The notes under the pieces are model-generated. The model was not told the origin of the DNA. It searched no databases and saw only the letters and a program-made list of their open reading frames with translations. A stretch of 64,000 nt of DNA from Gadus chalcogrammus (taxonomy: Eukaryota; Chordata; Actinopteri; Gadiformes; Gadidae). Each line of letters opens with the position of its first letter. Positions within the stretch are counted from its first letter, which is position 1. The translations under genes and the position numbers were made by a program. The DNA is taken from contig NC_079414.1 in the NCBI RefSeq assembly GCF_026213295.1, positions 13,606,350 through 13,670,349 of the forward strand, read 5' to 3'. Positions 24,114 through 57,012 of this stretch are shown piece after piece.

Positions 24114-27100
24114 TCAGTCAGTTAGTCTTCCCTTGTAGCGAAGGGAGCAGCAGTGCTGTCTCAGCGCTAGCTTGGTCTGGAAGCCAAAGGTACAGCACGG
24201 GCAATGGTAGGGCCACTCCCAGTTGTGTTTGCGACAGTGCGTGATGAGGTTGGAACTCTGGCTAAACGCCTTGCCACACACACGGCATACATGCGGCTTC
24301 TCACCTGCAAAGGGAGAAAAAACGTTGGTTTTTGAATTTAACCTTCACTCTACCAGATGAGTCAGATACTTTCCGAGCACGACCTGGGCAAGAAAGCAGC
24401 GTTAAAATCGTATTTATTAATGGTAATACTCATTGCGGTTTAAAGGTGGGCTGTTGGTCAATGAGTCATTTCAATATCGGAACCAGCAGAAATTCTGGGG
24501 GAAGATGGTAGAGAACCGCGACCGGAAACCAAAAACTGCAAAGTCTGAGTTACGCCTTTTTTCAGGGTTCATTGCAGAGATTTCTACCAAAAAGAAACTC
24601 ATTTGCGCCAGTGCATAACGCTTTCAGAGCGGGATTCGAATACGATTTTTCTACAGTTACAGTTTTCACAGTGTTGATTTTAATCCTTTTTAAAGTTGAC
24701 TAGTACTGGTCGAGTTTGTGCTTGCCAATTACGCACCTACAGATCCCGGCTTCCACTAACAGGATTGTTCGAAACAAATCAAAGCGAAAGAAAGTGTAAA
24801 CCTGCTACTGCCAAAATCGGAGCTAGTCCACCATCGCCCTTTATAGACAAATCTAAACTTTAGATATGGATTTAAAGTCCGGATTCTGACGTCACGTGAT
24901 CGCGTCAAATGACGTAGCAGGGTTCTTGAAACATAATACAGATAACGGATCGCTAGATAACACTTGTTTTTACTTTATATTTGCATTGTATTGAATTGTT
25001 TAATCGAATTTAGCTAGTAAACTGAGTGTTTTAAGCAGGTTTCATAGTCTAGAATGTTCAAGAACCTTCCTACGTGATTTGACGCGTCATTTGACACGAT
25101 CGCCCGTTTTGCGGGCACATTTTTTTATTGTTTCAATTAAACAATTAAATACAATACAAATATAAAGTAAAAACAAGTGTTATCGCTATCTATCATAATA
25201 CAGATAGAGATCCGCTATCTGTATTATGTTATTTCGTCGTTTGGAAACATGTTTTCTGCATCGCGTCGTCTGTTGCCGGGCAGGTTGTCAGGTTGTCAGG
25301 ATGTAAACAAACGATGACGTAGGCCGGTACAATTTTCGCCCCCGGTACAATTTTAACGTGACACCCTCTGTCACACTAAATTTGTACCGGCTGCCAAATT
25401 TGTACCGGGCGCGTCATCCATACGTAATCCACTCCAAATCTGCCTGGCAACAGATGATCGCTTCGTCCGTTGCCTGGCAACGGACGATCGCGTCGAATGA
25501 CGTGAACATTCGCGAACCTTCTATCTAGCCCGTTATCTGTATTGTGCTATTTCGTCCTTGACCTGCTTTAAACACTCAGTTTACTTGCTAAATTTGATTA
25601 AACAATTAAATACAATACAAATATAAAGTAAAAACAAGTGTTATCTGTAATGATATCAACATCAGTTATTAGACCGTCACACGGAGCATGCGCAGTTGGA
25701 TTGGCGCGCTGCATGTTGATGTCTGTTCCAAGATACATCGTGTGTTTATTAAGGAACCCAACAAAACATTACATTATCTAGCGATCCGTTAACTGTATTA
25801 TGTTATTTCGTCTTTGGCAACATGAGCGCGAATGTTTTTTGAAACCTGCCCGGCAACGGACGACGCGATCATCTGCTGACAGGCAGGTTTGGAATGGATT
25901 ACGTATGGATGACGCACCCGGTACAAATTTGGCAGCCGGTACAAATTTAGTGTGACACCTCCTACGACCATTCATGACCCTAGACTCACCAGTGTGGACG
26001 AAGGTGTGCTTCTTCATGTCCGACTTCTGGTGGAAGCGCTTCCCACAGTACTGGCAGGGGTAGGGCCTGACGTCGGAGTGGATGAGCAGATGCGTGGACA
26101 GAGTGGAGGAACGCTTGAAGACCTTTCCGCACACTGTACAACTAAAGGTTTTCCCCTACAATACAAACGTGATGGATTAGGCGCATCTTATGTGACTTAA
26201 AAAAAGTTTTCTTTGTCATCCATGTGCAAGGTATATATATATACACTCAGAACGAGGTAGGGGTGGATGAAACAATTCTACAGATTATTTTGAAGATTCA
26301 TGAAATATAAATTATTTGTAAATTGAGTAGCACATAAGAAAATCAGTTTAAAGTATGAAATATGTATCTTGATTCTTGTCTGTCCCTTCACTATTTTCTA
26401 TGCTGTAGTAAAACACCTTTTACAATGGATCTCTTACCCAATTCTCACATAAGTTAGTTCCCGGAGTGGAGGCTCCACCCCAGTGAACTAACTGAGTTGT
26501 GTGGATCTCCACTGTGGAACTCAAGTGTACTCCACTGTGGAGTTGTTTAGTTCCTCCGATAAGCAATTATTATTGATTTTATTGGCATTTCCCTTTCCAC
26601 CTGTTTGACCTGAATATACAATCAAGTAAAGCTAAAAACATATTTTTCATTGAAACCTTTAAATCGAGTGTGTACATTAATTTCATTGGGACATACCATT
26701 GGCGAGGTCGGGGCTAATCTGTTACTCCCATCAGAAGTTGAATCATATCTACTGTCAGAACTGCAGGTGTCAGTATCTACACAATTTGAAACAAAGAAAA
26801 TGTGAATTTCACAAGATATGGGCCATTAGAAACAATATATATGACATTATATTTTATGAAAAGTGCTGCAGGGTGCAGCTTTTTATAATTGTAAAGGCCG
26901 AAGCCAATACCCTTCAAACTGGTCTTACTCCGGTTGTCTCGTTACTAAAAAGTATAAGTTTGAATAACCACTGTGTCTGATACTGTGCTATACGAATACA
27001 TTTTACTTTGACTTTTGACTGTGACTTACAAACACACGATTTAGCTAACTAATAAATAAATGACAAATCAATCAGCTGATTAACTAATCAATACACAATG

Positions 27101-27385
27101 TCTTTCAATTGAATCCAAAACAAACCATGCAAAAGTATCTCTCTTACTGGATGTCTTGGAGCCGAGTGGCTGTAACGCAGTGTGGGGCTTTGGCAGCAAG
27201 GAGGAGCAGATCCCAGTGTGATCTCTGTGTATTATTGTTGAGGAGCTTTCCAAGGCGCTGTCCCAGGGCCGCCTAGGTTGTCGCAACTCGCACAGTGTCA
27301 TGACAGCACTGCTCTGGCCAGAGCTTCTCAAAGTGGCCCGCTGGTGGTTAGGGTCCCTTCGCTTCACCAGGAAAGAACGAGGCAT
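24114..27385 (-). CDS. Compact GFI1-family SNAG/zinc-finger transcriptional repressor
   Basis: GFI1-family proteins recruit LSD1/CoREST through an N-terminal SNAG domain and bind AATC-containing sites with zinc fingers 3-5. Four exons, 27148-27385, 26697-26776, 25990-26155 and 24114-24304, join in phase to 224 aa. The protein starts [10 protein letters not shown], a canonical SNAG motif. An unconserved linker of about 100 aa follows, then fingers [42 protein letters not shown] and [21 protein letters not shown], close to GFI1 fingers 3-5. The last finger ([17 protein letters not shown] then CCS) lacks its second histidine. Fingers 1-2 of GFI1 are absent, and the protein is about half the length of GFI1. 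An upstream acceptor near 27434 indicates a non-coding first exon. The paralogue identity (gfi1 or gfi1b duplicate) is unresolved. Confidence 0.85.
24880..25367. mobile_element. Inverted-repeat element remnant in the GFI1-like intron
   Basis: Blocks such as aacacttgtttttactttat and tacaaatataaagtaaaaac occur in opposite orientation (24960 against 25150 and 25615), along with acagataacgg/ccgttatctgt. The right end (ccggtacaattttaacgtgacacc) resembles the terminus of the neighbouring element at 25369. It appears to be a partly rearranged copy of the same family. Confidence 0.5.
25369..25957. mobile_element. MITE with about 60-bp terminal inverted repeats
   Basis: The left terminus TGTCACACTAAATTTGTACC, followed by ggctgccaaatttgtaccggg and gcgtcatccatacgtaatcca, is matched in inverse order at 25894-25957. 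The interior repeats segments of the 24.9-25.3 kb copy. There is no coding capacity. It lies about 30 bp from the GFI1-like exon 25990-26155. Confidence 0.75.
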
Positions 27386-28074
27386 TCTTCGAGCCTTACA
27401 GCTATCAACCTGCGGATGTTGTGCTGTAGAAAGAGATAGTGACCTTAAATCGTAATTTTTATAATAATTTCCAAAATAAGATGTTTGGCGTAATACCAAT
27501 TCAATAGCAAAATATTAAATAAAAACATAAAAAATTGCACTTGTGAGAATGTAAATCAGTCTATATTTGTATTAAGTATTTAAATAGATTAATAATAAGC
27601 ATACACTTACCAAACTATAATTTCTTCAAGCCTATGGAAAAAAAATCCATCAGCAAACGAATTTCACCATATTTTTTCTGAAGTTGAATTGCAGCACATC
27701 ACTCAGAAGAGAACCGTAAGGTGAATAGTTAAAACAACAACTAAATCAATCACATCACCACTACGAGGCTGGTATAATGTTGAGTTGAGCTCTGCATGTA
27801 GACCATGATGTAGACCCCAATAATGATGAGAACGAGGAAGTGTAAAGCTTAGCTCTTGGACCACAGTGCTTCCTCAATGCAAGTAGCCTACCGCAGAACA
27901 CAACCGAGTCCCTAAAAAAGTAACGACGAGTAACGACGCGGCTCAAAGACATAACAAAATGGCACGTATCTGTTATGAATAAATCGATAGAGCAGCCTTG
28001 GTGGGGAAGCATTACTGGGTGGGTCATTGTGGCGTGTCAGGTGTGTGCGTGTGCGTATACTTGTGTGCGTCGTA

Positions 28075-28088
28075 TGCTTGTGTGCGTG

Positions 28089-28120
<32 letters not shown>

Positions 28121-28138
28121 TGTGTGTGTGCGTGTGTT
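28075..28138. repeat. GTGC/GTGT simple repeat
   Basis: Alternating purine-pyrimidine (gtgcgtgc)n sequence in non-coding DNA upstream of the GFI1-like gene. Confidence 0.9.
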
Positions 28139-28260
28139 TGTTTGCAATGTAGCTCGTGTTGACAGAGTGTGAACACATTTTTGGATTACCAAAGAGTTAA
28201 AAAGTAAAAAAAATCAACAGAAAAAGAAAGACCAACACGCCTCTACTTATTTTCTATGTT

Positions 28261-28266
28261 TTTATT
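28261..28266 (-). terminator. Candidate poly(A) signal for EVI5L
   Basis: TTTATT on the plus strand reads as AATAAA on the minus strand, within a context (gttgaatgaataaaaac) typical of vertebrate 3' ends. If used, the EVI5L 3' UTR would be about 4.6 kb. Nearer signals cannot be excluded. Confidence 0.35.
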
Positions 28267-31200
28267 CATTCAACAGGTACAACGAAATACAATGACCATA
28301 GGGACACATTTTTACATTTTTGTCCCCCCTCCCCCTCTAAATATCCAACTCTTCCTTATTAACCTAGTAGTCAAGGCAATGATTAAACAATGGAGCATGT
28401 AAAACGACTGCACTCTCAATGATGGAAATGTATATATAGGCCTATGTATTGATATGAAATGACAGGTTGTGCATAAACGGTGAGTGCCTAATTTGTCCTG
28501 CAGTGTCTTTCATTCAACAATGTTATTAATCATAGGGTCCTAAATAGATATATTGTTGTACTCGATTTTCTCCTGGTAACAACATCATGAGGTCTTTGAG
28601 CCATAGAGAAGCGTATGAGTAAAGGGTGACCTCCACTCCGACAATATTCTCCTACGTTGCTCATGAGGATGCAAAGGCATTCCTGTCTCTTGATTTCTTC
28701 AAATCATTTGATGACCTTGTCCTGGTGATCTCGAACCAATCAAAAAATGCCTATTTCCTTACCTATTTCATACACCTCTATTTCTACATCTGAATGATAC
28801 CGAAGTCTGATGAGTCCCCTTCCATACAGAGCAGCCATGTTTATATTGAACCGTCTGTATGGTGCAACCATGACTTTTTATCGCCATTCAGGGCGCTAGA
28901 AGTCACCTCAGACTGCTTGGGGCTGACCCCTTTTGACGAGGATGAGTCAACGTTGTTGAAACAGAGAAATGGGGGTGATAGGAGACCTTCTCCATGGTAT
29001 CTTCTCAGACCGGTTCACTTTGACTCTAGATTAATCATAGCTCTGATTAAGGGTTGGCTGACTTTCTCTGACCTTTACCATTAGATCACGATAGGAACCC
29101 GATGCCGTCCCCGTTCTGCAGTGATCGGGAGAAGGGGGTGTGGCTGACATATCGGTGTACGAGGGGTGGGTGGGTTCTTTCGGGCTGAGGGCAGACGCAG
29201 GTGGTACACAACCCTGCTTGGCTGGGAAAGGGGCGACAGGGTTTGTTAGGATATTTTTTACTGTGAGGAAAATGTAGGGTGGCCCTTAGATCCCCCAAGA
29301 TGGCCTCAAAAAGAATTCAACACAACACTTCGATGCATCGCCTCTGCAATTGTGCAGTGTCAAAGTTTATTTTTGTATCATGAAGGGGATACAGAACACT
29401 GAAAGTTTATTCCACTCCTTCATTTGTTATTTATATCGCTTTCACTGCCAGTTATATTTACTGGTCAACAACATCTGCAGATCTGTAAGCGAGCGGAAAC
29501 ATGGTGGGTGTCGAATGTCTGTATCATGTAGAGTACATCACTGTACCGATCAGACTGTCTTTGTTTTGACTGTTTTAAACCTACAACCCGTTATAAATGC
29601 ATGGACATGACATAGTCTTAAGCATGTTGTTATTTTGGTTTCGGTGAAACAAATTGCTGGCTGGACTAATACTGTTAATGCTTTTATAATCCTCATAGTT
29701 CCTTTTTGAGTCTCTACAAAGACGGATGTGTTGTTTTGCGCCATTCCCCCACTGATGAACAATAGAAAAGGTGCAAAGTAACCAAATTAATTTCACTTTC
29801 TCATAGTCTAAAGAAAAATAAGGAATACTTAATGGTCCACAATAGTCCTCTACATCCTGTTCCTGCAATACTTGGTGTAACCATTGCAATGGCGTCAAGA
29901 TTGTAGATTTAGACTCAACATAACTTTCAGAGAACAGTATCACCAGTAGTTAACATTTCAGTTTACAGAAGACTATATGAAAACCTTTTTGTACATCGTC
30001 AAAAAGGTGTGCCTCAAATATCCCAGTACAACTCTGGCCCATGGATGGCACTGGTAATGATGTCAAACCTTTGAGAGTACATAGAGGTAAAGGGTGAGCA
30101 ACTGAATGTGTACACTAAGAGCTGCGTTCTGGAGCAAAAGCTGCAGTGTTTGTCCACAAGCTGATCTGTGTGTATTCAGGAGGAAAGACATAGTCCCTTT
30201 CATTAGACAAACACTGTTATGAGAAATAAACAAAATAGTGTTCACTCATCATTAACAAATGTCAATTAGCTTGATCACAGTTTATCCAGGTGTTGTGTTT
30301 TGCTTCTTGTAAAGAGCACCATGACTGTACGGCGGTAGAACACGTGTCTACATAAGGGCTGATCTCAGCCTTGCGGATAAATAATAGATTGAGTTGAAAC
30401 TTTAAAGGATTAAACTCAATCTTTGATCAAAAGTCAACATGAATCGTAATTTCATTTTCACGAATTCTGAACACCTTGGTCCAGATTCAATGACGCTTAC
30501 GTTTACGCAGAGAGTACAGACAAACAACAGACCTTTGACTATAATCAACTACCATTCAGCCACTGTATTGAGATCAATAAATATAGGTAATAAAATGTAG
30601 GTTTCTATCTGATAATTAAACCCAGGAGGATTTTCGTTAATATTGCATTGACTAGTGGGGGTGACCAAAAGGTAGTGGTTATGTGTAATCCTAAAAGCCA
30701 ACATCCTCTTTAGGGTAGTGGTTGGTTTAACTGGAATAGTAGTTTCCTTATTTCCCTAGAATATTGTGTACTTCTCTGAACCGCAACCAGAGTCAGTTAC
30801 AAACCTGTTGTTCAATGGTGGGTGCAGATTCATTTCATAATTGTTGCCTGTTGTTATCATTAATCCTGATAACGTTCCCTTTTTAACATGATCATCCGAG
30901 ATTTAACAGACTTGTTGACAAACCATCTCCACAAATTGCATCTTCAATAAACCTTAAACAACCCTGGATTGACAGTGATAGGTATATATTCATTGATATT
31001 ATTTTTTCCTGCCACCCCCTAACAATATGTATGTTCTCTGTTATCTATGCGTTCATATGCATTACATCCTACTCTATAAAGATTATGTTGATGCATGATA
31101 TGTTGACATATTGTAACGCACACACTCAACACCCATGACAAGTCAGAATAGACTAATCCTTAGATAAGGGGTCTCCATCTTTTTAGTTCTGTAGTTGGTT

Positions 31201-31744
31201 CCGGGGGAACATATCTGCCTCAAACTGAGAGACCACAAAAAAGTACAAATCATAGCAGCACACTATCTGTTACCATAACATGGGTTTCCATGGTTACCCT
31301 GCAAACAGCAGTCTCTTGTGGACCAATTGGCACAAAGGACAGAGGGGGGTGAACCAATGCGTTGCCCCCCCTGCCATCGTAGGTATATAATATTTCATAC
31401 AGATTTATAGATATAAAAAATAAAACATATCAAAATAAATTACAACATATAAATACCTGAAAAAAAGAAAACAAAATAAATCAAAACATTTGGCAACATT
31501 AACTTCTTCTTTGTTGTTATTGTAATATGTGTCATATTGGATATTTTTGACATGCATCATTGTAGTAATTTGCTTGCCTTTCTTTTCCATTTGCCAGGCA
31601 TGGACACAGACAACACTTTAAGCATGGTAAAGTATAAATTACTTCTTTATAAATGCCATCTAATGACATCTCTACGATATCAAGTATGCCCTCCCTCATT
31701 CTCTCCATCTCTCTGACTCAGGTTCAGTCGGCTTGGTAAAAGGA

Positions 31745-31866
31745 AAGAACAAAAGAGAGAAATAGCAAAAGAGAGAGATAGGGAAAGAGAGAGAGAGAAA
31801 GAGAAAAAGAGACAGTAAAAGAGAGAGAGCGAGAGTGAGAGAGAGAGCGAGAGAGAGAGAGAGCGA
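31745..31866. repeat. GA simple repeat
   Basis: Imperfect (GA)n with gagaaa interruptions. Confidence 0.9.
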
Positions 31867-32161
31867 TTTGAGACTATTAACAAATGGCATGTTCAAAATA
31901 CTTCCGTCGTACATATAATCAAGTCCATTTATCCACATCATCCTCATGATCCGATCCGACAGTAACAGCTTCATCGGTCCATCTGGTGGGTTGAACCAAT
32001 CAACACACAACGCCTGATGAGTGCGTTTGTGTACGAGTTTGTATCCCCATGGTCTCATGGCGGGCCGTGTGTTCGTCTTTCGGTGTGGACAAAGCACCGG
32101 AATAGAGACAAAGTCAGGTCCTTTCCCTAGTTCAGCTGTACACAGTGTATGAGAGAGAATG

Positions 32162-32193
32162 TGAGTGTGTGTGTGTGTGTGTATGTGCGCATG

Positions 32194-32269
<76 letters not shown>

Positions 32270-32290
32270 TGTGTGTGAGTGTGAGTGTGT
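32162..32290. repeat. (GT)n-(GC)n-(GT)n repeat
   Basis: A continuous alternating purine-pyrimidine run with a central gcgcgcgcgcgcgcgc block between two GT arrays, a sequence type with high Z-DNA potential. Confidence 0.95.
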
Positions 32291-32695
32291 TTAGGAGAGC
32301 AGGACCAGAAGACGGAGCTGAAGTGACGGAGGGTGTTGCATGAGTGGGACGGCAATGCTACGTCCACCTCTCTGGGCGGTAGAAGCTTCTCTAGGAGGAG
32401 TTGGAGGAGCAGGAGGAGGAAGAGGACGACTAGGAGGAAGGGGAGGTGGAGGAAGGGGGGGGGTTAAGGGCAGGGAAGACAAGCCCTTGACCTCTGTTAT
32501 TGGGGTATGCCCCCCCCCGCTCCCCGCATCATAAACTTGACGGTCCATTGTCGTCAGAAAGCCCGTCCAACACTTTTCCGCGCCACTCAATGGGGGCGAG
32601 GGAACCGTAGACTGCGGACAGCGCCATATCCCAGCATGCATCGCTGCTTGATCACCTGATAAGAACCCCCCCCCCTTCCATCAGTAAATGACCGG

Positions 32696-32734
<39 letters not shown>

Positions 32735-32891
32735 TGTCAGAGTCAAAACCAAAGTGGATGAAGGTTGAGGAAAACGCCAACCACACATTCCACAGTCAAT
32801 GGAGACTCAAGCTGGCCTGCTGCCATTCTCTCTTCTTTCTCAATCCATGCCAGAAGTACTCCTGCCCCCCCCCGCCCCCCCGGGCCCTCTC

Positions 32892-52107
<19,216 letters not shown>

Positions 52108-54231
52108 GGTGGCAGAGGGGGCGGAGCCTTTGGAGGAGCTAGGGGTGCGGACGGGGAGGGTCCTTACCGGCCGGCGAGCGGGCCTCACAGTCAACAGGAT
52201 CCCGGGAGCGTTACACCTGGAAGAGAAGGGAGGAGCATGGGAGGGATAGTGGTCGAATGTACGGGACGTCTTTATCTGGTCCTGTGACATTTCTATTATC
52301 GGGGAGAATTTATTGGTTTCGCTCAAGTGTGAAACGCTCAAGTAGCAAAGCAGTCGAGGGCGATGAAGAGGTACGACTGCGTGAAATGTACTCATATGTT
52401 CACACAAAGCCGTTAAAACTGCTCTGAAGGAGTGGCACCGTATCAACATAGTGAGAGCAGACCACGAAAGAGACCGCTAACCCATTACAGCGTTTACTAT
52501 TATTATTCATCATTTTGTGCAGTTATTTTGGGGGGAAAAACTGCAACATTATAATAATAATAATAATAATACATTTAATTTAGAGGCTCCTTTCAAGACA
52601 CCCAAGGTCACCTTACAGAGCATATAGTCATAATAAATCGTTAAAAAAATATATATATATATATGGAAAAAATAAATAAATAAATAAACATAATAAATAA
52701 AAAATGGATTATGATTATGAACATGTTCCCTGCTCATTGGGGCTCAAAGCTCAAACAGCTAATTGGCATCGCACGGACCACACAGGGGTCCAAGATGAGG
52801 ATCCACGTGTGCTCATAACGGAAACGATCGGACACAGACATGAAACTACGAGCTAATCATAAAAACAACTCAATATCATTGATCCCCATCAGAAACCCTG
52901 CTGGTGGACTTTAGGCATGACGTCCATCCCTAGACAGAGAAACAAGACATCTGCATGCATTTATGTTCATTAACAATGGTTGTGAAACATGAATGTATGG
53001 ATTCTGAAGGGCTTGGTTTGGAGCCAGGAGGTTTCATTGATTCTCCATCACAAGTTCTGACGCCCATGCATACACAGAGGAGGAAGAAGCCAAACCAGAA
53101 GTCAGAAGTGTCAAAACACTGTTGTGCGTTGTTTGGTTGTAAGCTTGGAAGGATTAAAGAAGCTAAGGCAAGGGAGGAAGGAAGCAGGGAAGTATAGACC
53201 TTCAGAAGGAAACAAGGCCGTCTATATGTTTGTTCAAGTCACAATGGACGTCTATTCTGTCACATCAGGCATCAATAATTCACTGATTCATGATAAAGAT
53301 CAGCGGACAAACACCATTACAGACATCTCCAGCCAACTCTGCTCATTCCGTGTTGGCGTGTTGCCCCTAGAGGTTCAGAATTCGACAGCCTCGTGCCAAT
53401 GACAAATAGCTTCCCCTGTTTGCTTCTACTTCCCTCATCACATTGCACTCAAACGCTCACGTTACACATGCACAGACATGCAAAAAGCAAACGATGGACG
53501 CAGATTGGATGTCATGTTGTTTGTGTAGGGTGGTAATCTGAGCTCGGGTCTACTGCAGTGGCACAACACTGTTTGTTTTAGGAGATTGAGCGTGCCATAC
53601 AGACTACAACGTTGCTTCCTCTTTTGGCTAAATGGTCTGTTTCAGCCTCCAATTTCCACAAGTCTGTCCATAAGCCAGGCTGGCAAAACACTCTCCGCTG
53701 CACTTATAACAGTGGCCAACACACAGCTCTTAAACAGGCCTTTGAAAGGCCACTTGTCAGTGTTCTGTTACTTGTGGAGCCAATCATAAATTAATAATGC
53801 ATGTGCTTTAAAGTTGAAAACAATAATTCACCCTTTAAAAATAGAACACAACTGATTTGAAGTATGTTTCCTGTTGTTGATTCTGATTGGTTGGATGAGT
53901 GGTTGCTGTTTACTGGAGGCCTTGCAGATGAACTTGAACACCTGGTTAATATGACCACCACTCACACACACGCATACACAAGCACTCACACACACACAAA
54001 CACAGACACACACACACGAAAAGCAATAAGATAGATAGGATCCTTACACCACTCTCCTTCTCTCTCCTCTCTCTCAGTCGGTCTCTTCCTGACTCTCCCT
54101 CTTGCATTTCTCTCTCCTTGTGTTCTTTCTGCTCTCTAGTATTATGTGGGGAAAAAGCTGAGCTGTGCAGAAGCCTGCCTTGACTTTAGCCCTCTGCATT
54201 AAATATGGACGCTCTGTTACTGGGAGCCACA

Positions 54232-54374
<143 letters not shown>

Positions 54375-54469
54375 TACCCCCAGCTGAAGGAAACTCCTCG
54401 ACTGCAGTAAAGTGAATCTGAAGTGAAGTGAATGTGTGCTTGTACAGAAAGAAGGAATATTCAAATGGG

Positions 54470-55250
54470 CTAAATGAGGAGACTACAGCTAAGGGAGAGG
54501 GTAAAAGAAGAGTAAGATCGAAGATAAGAACGAGGCCAAAAGGTAAACAAGTTCCTAGTCATGCGGTACACCCAGCCGTGGGGTATAACAGCACACTGTT
54601 CTAGTCATAAATACGGTATCAATACCAACCGGTTAGTGTCATGAAGTAGCATGAAGGAAACTGATACACCAGACTCGGAGCAGCCTGAAAACATAGTGGA
54701 GTGTCAGATCGAGCATAACGACCTCAAACAAAGTCTCCCGCTGCTGCAGTAAAACCCCCTCCTGCCTGAGAGCAGGAGGAGAGGGGGGGGGGGGAGAGGA
54801 GGAGGACGAGGAGGCGGGAGGAGGAGAGAGGAGGAAAGGAAAGAAGAGGGTCTAGTAGTTTAGGTGCAGGATAAGAGATTAGAGAAGCAAAGAGAACAGA
54901 ACAGATCAGAACGGAGGCAGAGAGCGTTGCAAACAGGGAGACGAGAAAAATGCAAGGGAATAGGAGAGACGTAGGGAAATACATCAAAGAGCGGGGGGGG
55001 GGGGGGGGGGGGGAGAGAGGAGAGGGGTGGAGAGGAGTCATGCGTCAGGGGAGGCGAGAGGAGAGAGATGACAGACGAAAGAAAGAAAGAAAAGAGTTTG
55101 ACGGTGAGACTGGCAGATGAACTAACTGAGGAGAAGAGAGAAGGCAGGAATACAGAGGAGGTGGTTACAGGGGGATGGAGATAGAGCAGAGCTCCCAACA
55201 CGCTGGAGGAAGATAGCCCGGCGAGAGCAAGAGGGACAAGGACTGCATTC
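54470..55250. repeat. Purine-rich region with a 21-G run
   Basis: Long G/A-rich stretch with very few pyrimidines. It includes 21 consecutive G at 54993-55013 and another G run near 54786. Confidence 0.85.
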
Positions 55251-55281
55251 ATGCGGCGCGGCCCCCATCCAATCAAAGGCT

Positions 55282-55391
<110 letters not shown>

Positions 55392-55930
55392 CAACAACAG
55401 AGAGAGCCGTTTAAAGAGATATATATCATGAACGCGTCGTGTAAGTGTCGATACTGCGGTGAAGTGCTGATACTGGTCAAAGGTTGTTTCCTTTTATGTG
55501 AATTCAGCTGGTATTTTAAATTCACATTCAAAACATACAATCACTCAAGTTTTGTGCCACCATGTTATTTAAACGATTGCTAGTCTATTCAAGTATTTTT
55601 TGGATCTTAAAGTGTACCCCAGATAGAAATACTTAGGAGCTCCATCATTAGAAAACAAATGGAAAACCACTGTGCTGTCTTTTAGAGGCGCTGACGTCGC
55701 TGGGAAAAGGGCGATGTCATTGAAAGCAGGCTGGCTTCCAGACCCAGTGAGTCACACACAGGACTATATGACAGAGTGGTTGATGGTGTCATTCAAAGAC
55801 GCACGCAAGGACGCACATGCACACACAAACACAAGCTTATGGAGATAGTGGAGGAGACAGCAGGACCGTGTTAGGGTAGAGGTCATGGAAGAGAAGAGAA
55901 GTTTGCAGAGTTTGGCAGCCTGTCTCCTGT

Positions 55931-56082
55931 GTGTGTGTGTATGTGTGTATGTGTGTATGTATGTATGTATGTATGTATGTATGTATGTATGTATGTATGT
56001 ATGTATGTATGTATGTATGTATGTATGTATGTATGTATGTATGTAGAGAGAGAGAGAGAGAGACGAGAGGAGAAGAGAGAGA

Positions 56083-56130
<48 letters not shown>
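55931..56130. repeat. (GTAT)n followed by (GA)n
   Basis: About 22 gtat units, then interrupted GA repeats. Confidence 0.97.
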
Positions 56131-56134
<4 letters not shown>

Positions 56135-56886
56135 GAGGGGCTGTTGGAGAGATGATAAATAGATGATATAAAAGAGAAAGAAATAAGGATGAGAGTGTGT
56201 GCAGTGCATGTGTGAGAGAGAGAGAGAGAGAGAGAGAACCAGTGGGAGAGTTAGATGTGAGCTGACACACTCCTGCCTCATCATCTTCATCATCGCCCTC
56301 ATTGTGTATTCGCTGGGAACCACTTGAATAAGTGAGTGGGATTCTGTGAGTGTGTATTGTGTCTGTGTGTGCGTGTGTGTGTGCATGTGTGCGTGCGTGC
56401 GTGCATGCATGCATGTGTGTGCATGTGTGTGCACGTGTGTGTGTATAAAGGTTGAATGTTGCAGCGTTACAGTGTGTTTTGATGGAGCTGACTGAGTGCG
56501 ATATAGCTCTGCTAACCTCAGTGCGTGTCCACATGCACAGATGGTGACCATGTGCACGGCCATTTTTTGATCCGCAGATCCTTGCTCTGTGCGTGTGAGT
56601 GTGAGTGTGTGCGTGTGTATGTTTGCTTGTGTGTAAGTCTCCCCATTGCACGGTTGCGGGTTGTAAACAATTATGTTATTGTGTGCCGGCCGGCTACGCC
56701 TGAACGCTTCCGTCTGTCCACACACAAAAATGCAAGCATGCATGTCGCACACACACACACACACATACACATGCAAACACACACCGACAGAGGTAGCATG
56801 CATTCACGCGCGCACCAACTGAGACACAAACACACACACACAGGCCTCTCTGATACCACGATATGCACCCACAGACACAAATGAAG

Positions 56887-57012
<126 letters not shown>

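Larger units (their letters stand above)
28270..32891 (-). other. Probable EVI5L 3' UTR and flank
   Basis: No coding exon is recognised here. The open frames are short and lack splice support. A GA repeat (31745-31866) and a GT/GC repeat (32162-32290) lie within it. Assignment as 3' UTR is by position only. Confidence 0.35.

Noticed and set aside
31890..32140. Minus frame containing RPWGYKLVHKRTHQALCVDWF
   Set aside because: Looked protein-like but has no family match I can name and lies in the likely EVI5L 3' UTR; it continues into simple repeats at both ends.
53860..53950. Possible minus-strand exon (VFKFICKASSKQQP) after a TTAACCAG acceptor
   Set aside because: No matching donor, does not join in frame to EVI5L, no family match.
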